Assembly: GCA_029254375.1 (NCBI GenBank)
Contig: JAQWXR010000003.1
Coordinates: forward strand, 1-64,000
Length of the DNA stretch: 64,000 nucleotides
Direction of reading: 5' to 3'
Origin: Schleiferiaceae bacterium
Lineage (GTDB): Bacteria; Bacteroidota; Bacteroidia; Flavobacteriales; Schleiferiaceae
Part shown: in pieces, positions 1 to 7,604 of the stretch
Numbering within the stretch: position 1 is the first letter of the stretch
Layout: every line of letters begins with the position of its first letter
Program-made: the position numbers and the translations under genes
Notes under the pieces: model-generated
Seen by the model: only the letters and a program-made list of their open reading frames with translations
What the model was told of the DNA's origin: nothing
The model's database searches: none

Positions 1-1542
1 GCCAAGCCGCACCAGTTGGAGCATATCTGGGATGCCGACAATGCCATTACGACGCAGTTTCAGTACAACACCAGCGGCAGCATCACGCAGATCGACGACC
101 CCAGTCAGGGCATCCCCCAAGAGTTTTATTGGAACGAGGCGCAGCAGCTCACGGGCGTGAAGAACCAACAAGGGGTGCACCACTACATCTACGACCACCA
201 GGGAGAGCGCATCATGAAGTCCTCGCTGATCACTTCGACGGTCTACCTCAACGACCAGGTCATCGATGATGTGAATAACCTAGATCCCTATACCGTCTAT
301 GTGAATCCCTTCTATGTGGTCACGGGGTTCATGGGAGGTGACCGCGTGTCAAAGCACTACTACATGAACCAGCAGCGCGTGGCCACGGACATTTCCATTA
401 ACTACGACCCCAACGGGAATGGTGGCGCGGAGGCTCGAGAGGCTTCCCCACGGGCAAACGCACAAAACCTAGCGCTTGTGGACCTATCGAAGGTGTTGCG
501 CGCGCTGGACCAACCCGAATTGGATACCACGGCACTAACCTTACCGCGTATTGAATCCGTTTATCCGGAACTCCAGCCATCATCCACCACCAGCACAGCT
601 CTCACCGAGAACATCACCAACCGAATTCTGTTCTGGTACCACCCGGACTACCTGGGCAATGTGGACCTAGTAACCGAAAAAGACGGCTATGCCTACGAAT
701 TCTTCGTCTACACCCCCTGGGGAGAAGAAATGCACCAATGGAACGCCAATACGTTCAATTTCAGCTCCCCCTACCGCTTTAACGGCAAAGAACTCGACCC
801 TGAAACCGGACTAGCCTATTACGGCGCCAGGTACTACCAAAATAAAATCGGAGTGTGGTTGAGTGTGGACCGCTTTGCTAATAAATATCCAAATGTGTCA
901 CCATATAGTTTTTGCTACAATAATCCTCAAATATTTAATGACCCAACAGGTGATACAATAGTAAATAAGGCACAATCTGGAACTGAAGAATATATAAGAT
1001 TAGAAAATGGAATATTAAATTTTAAAATTAAATGCCCATCGGCTTATGCCGAAATGCACGCTGCTCCCCAATTGATAGAAATAAACTTCTCTGATAATAA
1101 CCTAATTTCGGATTTAGGACGTGAATTAAATGGAAACACAACTACGAATTATTTGGTCGAAAATAATACTTCAATCTTGCCTCAATCACTAACTAGACTA
1201 GTTATAGAAAATGATGAGATTTTTCCTGAAAAAATATTCAACGGTATTTTTGAAATAAAAAGAGGTCATGACCCATCTGAGTGGATGACGATTTACACAA
1301 GAAACCAATCAATAGTGGAGGTTCAAGGGTTTCAGATTACTATAGATCGACATTTATCCGGATCTGAATTGAATTCAACAATAGGTCATGAATTTGGCCA
1401 TTCGCTTTTTGCACTTCAAAATCCGCTATTGAGTTATATATGGGGGTTAATACAGAATAATTCTCATCCAAATGGACGCGGACATGATAAATATAATCCC
1501 TCAGGACATGAAGCAGTATATTATGGCAATCAAGCAAGGTAA
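1..1542 (+). CDS. RHS repeat-associated core domain protein, C-terminal part (5' truncated by window), with variable tip containing a HEFGH motif
   Basis: RHS core signature YRFNGKELDPETGLAYYGARYYQNKIGVWLSVDRFANKYPNVSPYSFCYNNPQIFNDPTGD, followed by a different tip with GHEFGHS. The listed ORF start at 16 is a TTG inside an open frame, so the gene continues upstream. Confidence 0.92.
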   Translation, partial: AKPHQLEHIWDADNAITTQFQYNTSGSITQIDDPSQGIPQEFYWNEAQQLTGVKNQQGVHHYIYDHQGERIMKSSLITSTVYLNDQVIDDVNNLDPYTVYVNPFYVVTGFMGGDRVSKHYYMNQQRVATDISINYDPNGNGGAEAREASPRANAQNLALVDLSKVLRALDQPELDTTALTLPRIESVYPELQPSSTTSTALTENITNRILFWYHPDYLGNVDLVTEKDGYAYEFFVYTPWGEEMHQWNANTFNFSSPYRFNGKELDPETGLAYYGARYYQNKIGVWLSVDRFANKYPNVSPYSFCYNNPQIFNDPTGDTIVNKAQSGTEEYIRLENGILNFKIKCPSAYAEMHAAPQLIEINFSDNNLISDLGRELNGNTTTNYLVENNTSILPQSLTRLVIENDEIFPEKIFNGIFEIKRGHDPSEWMTIYTRNQSIVEVQGFQITIDRHLSGSELNSTIGHEFGHSLFALQNPLLSYIWGLIQNNSHPNGRGHDKYNPSGHEAVYYGNQAR

Positions 1543-2050
1543 CTGTAAATACTTTTCACGGAAAATAATAATATCCATATTTTTTCTTCTAATTGGTTTT
1601 TCATTGACATCACAAACACTGCAGTTGGACGTAGTACAAATCAAAAAGATATTTAATCAAATATGTGATGAAAATAATGCTAGTTTAGAAATTCGTCTTT
1701 CAACAAACGACAGTGTTTCAATTGTTCCAATATTGATATGTAGTGATTGTGTTAATAATGACACAATGTTTATGAAATTATTGAACAGATTAATTGCATT
1801 GGATCAGGTTAAAATACTTGATCATCGGTTTGAATCTAAAATACCTAATAAAATTGGCCACATAAGTTTTTCAAGTCATTTTCCTGAAATTCGAATAATT
1901 AGCATTTACTATTGTGCTAACGAAATTTTTCGTATTGAAGGGATTGATTTGAATTTATTATTAAAAGTTGATGGGATATTTGGACTTTCTGATAAACTTG
2001 AATTTATCCGTATTTTTCAGGAGCTTTATTTAGTCGATCCTTCGCATTGA
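1523..2050 (+). CDS. Hypothetical exported/membrane-anchored protein, candidate immunity protein for the RHS tip
   Basis: ATG at 1523 overlaps the RHS stop by 20 nt in another frame. N-terminus KIIISIFFLLIGFSLTSQ resembles a signal peptide. Position directly after a polymorphic-toxin tip. Confidence 0.6.
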   Translation: MAIKQGNCKYFSRKIIISIFFLLIGFSLTSQTLQLDVVQIKKIFNQICDENNASLEIRLSTNDSVSIVPILICSDCVNNDTMFMKLLNRLIALDQVKILDHRFESKIPNKIGHISFSSHFPEIRIISIYYCANEIFRIEGIDLNLLLKVDGIFGLSDKLEFIRIFQELYLVDPSH

Positions 2051-2289
2051 TATGGGTCACGGGATATTTCTGGGGACCTAAGGGTTAAAACAAAGATTTT
2101 CTCAAGCCGATAAAGGAAGAATTGGGTATCAATTACCCCAAGCTGACTTTTAGCTTCGCAGGGAGCATTATCCGCAAGCTTCATATTTGTTCAGTAATTG
2201 CTGAACCACGTTTTGGAATGCCCGGAGGCCTGCAAGTCTTAATGGGTCACGGGTTTCGGCCAAAGGGGACTTATGCCGAAAGGGCATAT

Positions 2290-2430
2290 CGTAACATGTT
2301 ACGTTACGCCCTATTTCAGATGATTTTGCACCACTTGTAATCTGTAGTAGCCATATAATCAGAATATTACGGACCTCATTAGAGCGTAACGCCGTGTTAC
2401 GATCGGGCCAAAACGTAACATCATGTTACG
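2290..2430. repeat. Three CGTAAC...GTTACG palindromes
   Basis: CGTAACATGTTACG 2290-2303; CGTAACGCCGTGTTACG 2385-2401; CGTAACATCATGTTACG 2414-2430. Confidence 0.9.
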
Positions 2431-3388
2431 CTTTATCCTTGGAGTCTTTTCGTGCGAGTATTCGGCTTACGCGCATTTTATTGACTCCTGCTTGGCGTGC
2501 AATTTCTGCTTGAGAGAGATCGGGGTTTTGAAAATGCAGAGCGAGGACTCGGTCGCTGATGCCGGGGTGGTCGGCGGCACGCAGCAAGTCGGACTCCTCG
2601 CAATAACCGTCAAACACAAATCCGAGTAATCCATTTCTTGGGGCAAGCCGGCATTTGACTACGTTTTCGGCGCCATAGTTGAGCATTGCCGAGCGCACCT
2701 TGATCTGCTTGATGTAGCGCTGGTCGGTGGACTCGCAGCCTTTACCGATGGCGATAAGGCTGTCGGCCAAGCGCGACAAGCCGGCAGATCCTGCGAGGTC
2801 TGCTTCGCTGATCGATAAACTCTTGTTGCGCTTGGGGGTATGGGCTAAGAGCATGATCGACAGGCGAAATTCCTCTTTAAGGACTTTCATCTCGCGCATA
2901 AAGTCAATGGCCTCCTGAGCGGTTTCAAGGGAATTCCCTGCGAAGTAGGATAGGTTGTCGATGATTAGCACACGGGAGCGGTAGCTTTCAATGTGGCTGC
3001 GGATTTCGGCAAAGACGTCTTGGTTCCCCACTCGCTGTGCTTGGCAGTCGGGATTGTAGCCGATTCGGTACAAATTGGGTGAGAAGGTGTAGGAAATTCC
3101 GGAATGGCTGTAGCGCTGCTCAAACTGCTTGTCGTTGAATTCAAAGTCATAGTACAGCACTCCCTGCCCCGGGACGCCAAGTTGAAATCCGGGGATTGCC
3201 GTCCCGCTGGCTATGGATTGGGCGACCTGTACGGCCAGCAGAGACTTCCCCACGTTGGTGTCGGCAAACAAGATGCACAGCTCCTGCTCAAACCAGAGTT
3301 CGTCGAAGAGCATCATGGGCGTGGGTATCTGCTTGGCGTCTTCCAGACAGCGGTTGGCGGTGCGCACGGTGAAGATGGGCGATTTCAT
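2426..3388 (-). CDS. RepA-like AAA ATPase (mobile-element replication protein) with C-terminal HTH
   Basis: Walker A LFADTNVGKSLLAVQVAQSIASG; VLIIDNLS Walker B-like; C-term LSQAEIARQAGVNKMRVSRILARK resembles an HTH. Confidence 0.8.
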   Translation of the reverse strand: MKSPIFTVRTANRCLEDAKQIPTPMMLFDELWFEQELCILFADTNVGKSLLAVQVAQSIASGTAIPGFQLGVPGQGVLYYDFEFNDKQFEQRYSHSGISYTFSPNLYRIGYNPDCQAQRVGNQDVFAEIRSHIESYRSRVLIIDNLSYFAGNSLETAQEAIDFMREMKVLKEEFRLSIMLLAHTPKRNKSLSISEADLAGSAGLSRLADSLIAIGKGCESTDQRYIKQIKVRSAMLNYGAENVVKCRLAPRNGLLGFVFDGYCEESDLLRAADHPGISDRVLALHFQNPDLSQAEIARQAGVNKMRVSRILARKDSKDKA

Positions 3389-3702
3389 GTTCCGTGGTAC
3401 AGGGCGTTAAGGGACAGGTAGTAGGGACAGCCCGCGGGACAGTCCTCCCGAAATCGATACACCGCCAAGACGGTGTTCACCTCGGGGTGGTGCTTGAGAA
3501 TGTGCCGCAAGGCACGACGAAGCGGCGTCTCCCCTATGGAATTCTCATTGGAGCCATCCAGAATCCGTTTCAAAACGTCTAGATGCCGCGCCATGGATTC
3601 CTTAGAAAGTGTGACGGCACCCTCTGCTGAGGATTCTGCAGCGAGCGCGGTGTCGATGGCGCAAATGAGATCCTGCAGCTCTGAGCGTTGGGTGCGGGTC
3701 AT
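3385..3702 (-). CDS. Hypothetical protein, mobile-element associated
   Basis: ORF overlaps the start of the downstream RepA-like gene and the end of the HTH gene by 4 nt each, suggesting translational coupling. Confidence 0.6.
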   Translation of the reverse strand: MTRTQRSELQDLICAIDTALAAESSAEGAVTLSKESMARHLDVLKRILDGSNENSIGETPLRRALRHILKHHPEVNTVLAVYRFREDCPAGCPYYLSLNALYHGT

Positions 3703-3989
3703 TGCGCGGTGCCGCGTTGCTTGGCATCCAACCAGGCGTCGAGCTGGCTCTTGCGAAACAGCACGCGCTTTCCCTGCTTGATGTGGGGAATGCTTCCCTT
3801 GGAGGTATAGCCGTAGAGGGTATTCTTTGAGATGCGCAGGTACTCGACGGCTTCATCGACGGTTAGCAGCGGCTGCGGGTCAATGGTGATGATGGTCGGC
3901 ACGGGCTCTTCGCCCTCGCGAAGTGCCCGGTAGGATTCGCGGATTAACACTTGAAGTTCTTCTTTGCTGGTGAGAATGATGGGGTCCAT
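3699..3989 (-). CDS. Excisionase/helix-turn-helix domain protein (start adjusted to MDPIILTSK)
   Basis: LLTVDEAVEYLRISKNTLYGYTSKGSIPHIKQGKRVLFRKSQLDAWLD is the typical excisionase-family HTH_17 pattern. Confidence 0.85.
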   Translation of the reverse strand: MDPIILTSKEELQVLIRESYRALREGEEPVPTIITIDPQPLLTVDEAVEYLRISKNTLYGYTSKGSIPHIKQGKRVLFRKSQLDAWLDAKQRGTAQ

Positions 3990-4036
3990 GTGGCAGTTGT
4001 ATTTATGATTACTGCGCAAAGGTTTTGGGAGCCTGT

Positions 4037-4075
4037 CCCTTAGGGTCACCCCACCGAGTACCCTTAGGGTCACCC
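4037..4075. repeat. Two direct copies of CCCTTAGGGTCACCC (4037-4051 and 4061-4075)
   Basis: Exact 15-nt copies with 24-nt period, just upstream of the HTH gene start. Confidence 0.85.
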
Positions 4076-5058
4076 TAGATTCTCAGCTTCTGCATCTCTT
4101 TGTTGAATTTCAGCATGATGGATTCATTCCTGAGGTCCTCAATTAATGGCTTAATTCGGAGCATTCGCTTCAAAACCATGCGTTGATTGCCTTGAAAGGG
4201 GTCGCGGATTTTCTTGTAGAGGTTGTCGTATCCCCTTCCGCTTAAGGCCACCGTGAGCCGCGTGACGGCGGTCATGTCGCACTGGTTAATGTTGGCTTCA
4301 CGAAGCAGAAAGTGCATGACCATGGCCATCTCGGCGTTTTCAAGAGTTTTTGAGTCGCTGAAATCTCCGCCCTCGTCATGGTGCTCGTCTTCGTCCAAGC
4401 AAGTCTCCCGAATTTCTTCCATCAACTCTGGCATACAGGCCATGAGCTCCTTCAGCAAAAGCTCGGGCACCTCGACCAAATCCATTAGGGTCCGCTGGCT
4501 TGAGGTGAGAAGGGCGTTGATGGAGGGCTGCTCTAGAACCAGGACGGCCCACACCATTTTGGTAGCGAGCATGACCTTGTAAATAAAAGCCATCTCACTG
4601 TACATGCCGCGGCGGCAAATCTGCGGCACAGGGGCTATGGCATCGACAGGGTCGGTAAATTCCATGGCGTCTGCGCGGCCGTGAAAAAACTCACGTGCCG
4701 CGACAATCCATTCGCTGAGCCAAGCGCGGTTGCCGTCGTAGAATGTGCCGATGCAACGCTGCAGACCGCGCGTGTCCAATTCACCTATTCCGTTTGGAGA
4801 ATTACTGAGGTGCGTGCTTAGTATCTCGCGCAGTATCGGCCTAGCAAATTCAAGGCAATAAGGGAAAAAATACTCGGGGACCACATTGAACAGCCCCAAG
4901 TCCAACTCTTGAAATCGCCGGGATGGCTGAAATCGAGTCAGTTCATCCAATTTGTCACACAGGTCTTGGCACGGGGCCACTTCGTCCAAAGAGAGTAAGG
5001 TAAATGCGTTCATAGTGGCGACAAGTAACAGCAAAAAACCACCGACAATGATCCGCAA
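4075..5058 (-). CDS. Hypothetical protein; C-terminal part resembles Bacteroidota mobile-element (RteC-like) proteins
   Basis: 327-aa ORF in operon-like orientation upstream of the HTH gene; C-term TRLTVALSGRGYDNLYKKIRDPFQGNQRMVLKRMLRIKPLIEDL. The start may be the internal MNAFTLLS at 5013. Confidence 0.6.
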   Translation of the reverse strand: MRIIVGGFLLLLVATMNAFTLLSLDEVAPCQDLCDKLDELTRFQPSRRFQELDLGLFNVVPEYFFPYCLEFARPILREILSTHLSNSPNGIGELDTRGLQRCIGTFYDGNRAWLSEWIVAAREFFHGRADAMEFTDPVDAIAPVPQICRRGMYSEMAFIYKVMLATKMVWAVLVLEQPSINALLTSSQRTLMDLVEVPELLLKELMACMPELMEEIRETCLDEDEHHDEGGDFSDSKTLENAEMAMVMHFLLREANINQCDMTAVTRLTVALSGRGYDNLYKKIRDPFQGNQRMVLKRMLRIKPLIEDLRNESIMLKFNKEMQKLRI

Positions 5059-5502
5059 ACCTGGAGGGCCAACACCTGTTAATAACCGTGAACCGAGGTT
5101 AAAAGACTATTATTTAACGCGTTATAATGGCAGAGATACCAAAAGTGTGCTCAAGTGCTGCTTAGAATTGCAGGTTTTTGCGCAATGAATAACTGTAAAT
5201 GTTGATAAATTATGGTTTTCAACCACCTGAAAGCGAACAGTTTGGAACACTTTCGGACGGTATGGTACAGGCAGATCATGGGACAAACGGCAGTTTTTGG
5301 CGCGACAAGTGTCGAAAAGCGAACAATCTCAATCAGCCGAGGAGTCCCCAAAAGAGGCTAGAACGACCACCCAAACGAACACAACAAACCCAAAATCATG
5401 ACTCAGCTGCACTGGCCAGAGGGTCGCATCTTTGCCGTCATTTGCGGACTCATTTCAACGTTTTGGTCTGATTTTGTATGCAAATTGTATGCAAATAATG
5501 AA

Positions 5503-5537
5503 AAAAGCACCTACGTCTTTCGATGTAAGTGCTTGAT
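5503..5537 (-). terminator. Hairpin with T tract downstream of the tRNA-Asn fragment
   Basis: Minus strand AAGCACTTACATCGAAAGACGTAGGTGCTTTTTT. Confidence 0.6.
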
Positions 5538-5545
5538 TTTAAGAG

Positions 5546-5590
5546 CTCCTCCTGCTGGACTTGAACCAGCGACCCTCTGATTAACAGTCA
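5546..5590 (-). pseudogene. Orphan 3' half of tRNA-Asn(GTT), probable attachment-site remnant
   Basis: Minus strand reads TGACTGTTAATCAGAGGGTCGCTGGTTCAAGTCCAGCAGGAGGAG: anticodon loop, variable loop, T arm and 3' acceptor are present. The sequence upstream does not form a D arm or a TCCTCCT 5' acceptor. Confidence 0.75.
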
Positions 5591-5833
5591 TAAACATAAG
5601 CCAATTAGGGCAAACCAAGGGTTCGATTACCACACTCTGCGTCGCAACTAACTGAACAACAGTACCATTATGTACCATTTTGTAACAGTGCTGGGTTGCT
5701 TTTTTTAGAGTTGCAAAAAAGCAACCCGCTAAGCAACCCAATGTGGGTACATTTCGTTACACCGGTTCGGACAAAAAAAATGCCCAAAACGTTGGTTTTG
5801 AGCACTTTGATACAGTTTGGTACTGTAGTCTTG

Positions 5834-5920
5834 CGGAGAGAGGGGGATTCGAACCCCCGATACAGTTTCCCGTATACACACTTTCCAGGCGTGCTCCTTA
5901 AACCACTCGGACACCTCTCC
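5834..5920 (-). tRNA. tRNA-Ser(GGA)
   Basis: Minus strand GGAGAGGTGTCCGAGTGGTTTAAGGAGCACGCCTGGAAAGTGTGTATACGGGAAACTGTATCGGGGGTTCGAATCCCCCTCTCTCCG: complete cloverleaf with long variable arm and GGA anticodon. Confidence 0.95.
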
Positions 5921-6005
5921 AAAGCTTATGTGGGCGGCAAAGATACATAAAAGGCATGCCAAGAGAGCCTTTCATAATCTCTGCTTGTGAAGGACCTTTG
6001 GGCCC

Positions 6006-6587
6006 ATGAATTCGGACCTTTCCTATCAAACCTTTTGGGAAAAAGCCTTGCCTGTAGATGCATATTTGGAAGACCTGCTGCATGCGGATCCAAAAAACCT
6101 CGAAGGCATGGACCGCTACCTCCCAATCAATCAACAAAGAGTGAAGCGACTCCTCGGCCGTTTTCAGCTAAATCCAGAGGTAGAAGTGGCCTGCCTAAAT
6201 GCCCCACAAGGTAGCAAGTGGTTGATCCTAAACGAACATTGGTGTGGCGATGGGGCGCAGAGCATTCCCGTTCAAGCAGCGATGCAAAGAGCGAGCAATG
6301 GACGTCTAGAAATTCGGGTGCTCTTCCGCGACCAAAACCTGGAACTGATGGATGCCCATCTCACCAACGGGGGACGAAGCATTCCCATGACCCTTGCCCT
6401 CACGTCCGATTGGACCGTTGGCAAAACCTGGGGCCCTCGTCCCGCATATGCCATGGACCTGGTGGCGCGCATTAAAGCGGATCCGAACATTGCGCACACC
6501 TATTCCGAGGAGCTCCACAAGTGGTATGCCCTAAACAAACAGCAAGCGATTCAAGTAGAGCTTGCCCAGGCCCTTTTGGATCTATAA
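6006..6587 (+). CDS. Thioredoxin family protein
   Basis: KWLILNEHWCGDGAQSIPV...LEIRVLFRDQNLELMDAHLTNGGRSIPMTLAL, thioredoxin_9-like pattern. Confidence 0.8.
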   Translation: MNSDLSYQTFWEKALPVDAYLEDLLHADPKNLEGMDRYLPINQQRVKRLLGRFQLNPEVEVACLNAPQGSKWLILNEHWCGDGAQSIPVQAAMQRASNGRLEIRVLFRDQNLELMDAHLTNGGRSIPMTLALTSDWTVGKTWGPRPAYAMDLVARIKADPNIAHTYSEELHKWYALNKQQAIQVELAQALLDL

Positions 6588-7592
6588 ACTGCGCTCGCCT
6601 GCCAAATTGGACGCGAAGCCTTCGCAAAACGCGGCTCCTTGCTTCCCCTGACCTAAGAGCCACATAGACTTAGTGATGACCGCCTCCAGCGTCATATCCC
6701 CCGCCGATAAGACGCCGGCATGGCGCAAAGTTCTAGACGCCGCATAGGCAGGCTGTCGCACCCCGCCCATAGGACATTGAGACGCATTGATAAAGAGAAC
6801 GCCGCGCTCTTGTCCTTCGTCCAAAATCACTGGGAGCCATGGCCAATTCGGTGCATTCCCACTGCCAAAGCTCTGGAGGATGATGACATCTCGACCTGAG
6901 TCCAAGCAGATGCTCCGCGCCAAACGCTCATCCATACCCGGGAAAAAGCGAAGCACCCCAACACGGGTGACCGTCGCAGGCGCAAAAGCCATAGGACCCG
7001 TGGGTTGCCAAAGTGATGCCGTATGAAGCTGGAGGGTGACTCCTGCCTCCGCTAATGGGGGATAATTGGGACTTTCAAAGGCATTAAAGGCCTGTGACGA
7101 ACGCTTGTACGCTCGATTTGCCCGCAGGAGTTGGTATTCAAAATAGATCGCCACTTCCTGCAGAATGGGCTCCCCACGCTCCTCCTGCATGACGACCTCC
7201 AACGAGGTAATTAGATTTTCACGCGCATCGGATCGGAGCACTCCAATGGGCAATTGGCTGCCCGTGAAGACAATGGGCTTGCCCAAATTCTGGAGCATGA
7301 AGCTCAATGCCGAAGCCGTGTAGGCCATGGTATCTGTGCCGTGCAACACGACAAAGCCCGAATACACTTCTCGTCGCTCATAGATACCCGCCGCCAAAAG
7401 CTCCCAATGGAAGGGCTGCATCTCACTGCTGTCTATCGGCTGCCAGGGCTGCCAGGTTTCCACCGTGGCCGGGAGCTGGGCAAGCTCCGGAACGTGGCTC
7501 AATACTTGCGCAAAGTCAAAAGGCTGCAAATCTCCTTCCGGCCCTTGAACCATGCCAATGGTGCCTCCGGTGTATATGAGTAAGACCTTCAT
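6582..7592 (-). CDS. ansA: Type I L-asparaginase
   Basis: MKVLLIYTGGTIGMVQ and VVLHGTDTMAYTASALSFML motifs. Confidence 0.9.
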   Translation of the reverse strand: MKVLLIYTGGTIGMVQGPEGDLQPFDFAQVLSHVPELAQLPATVETWQPWQPIDSSEMQPFHWELLAAGIYERREVYSGFVVLHGTDTMAYTASALSFMLQNLGKPIVFTGSQLPIGVLRSDARENLITSLEVVMQEERGEPILQEVAIYFEYQLLRANRAYKRSSQAFNAFESPNYPPLAEAGVTLQLHTASLWQPTGPMAFAPATVTRVGVLRFFPGMDERLARSICLDSGRDVIILQSFGSGNAPNWPWLPVILDEGQERGVLFINASQCPMGGVRQPAYAASRTLRHAGVLSAGDMTLEAVITKSMWLLGQGKQGAAFCEGFASNLAGERSL

Positions 7593-7604
7593 GTGGGTTG
7601 TGCT

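Larger units (their letters stand above)
2040..5591. mobile_element. Reduced or partial integrative element (RepA/HTH module) bounded on the right by a tRNA-Asn fragment
   Basis: RepA-like ATPase, excisionase-like HTH, palindrome cluster at one side, orphan tRNA 3' half at the other. No integrase or relaxase visible. Confidence 0.55.

Noticed and set aside
1340-1537. 65-aa minus-strand ORF antisense to the RHS tip
   Set aside because: No features; likely a chance frame in AT-rich coding DNA.
2122-2340. 72-aa ORF in the palindrome region
   Set aside because: No recognisable domain, overlaps palindromes and direct repeats; more likely non-coding.
2965-3856. Overlapping plus- and minus-strand ORFs across the RepA/HTH genes
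   Set aside because: Out-of-frame shadows of better-supported genes on the minus strand.
5511-5962. Several short ORFs on both strands around the tRNAs (for example [37 protein letters not shown])
   Set aside because: These are translations of tRNA sequence, a familiar artefact, not proteins.
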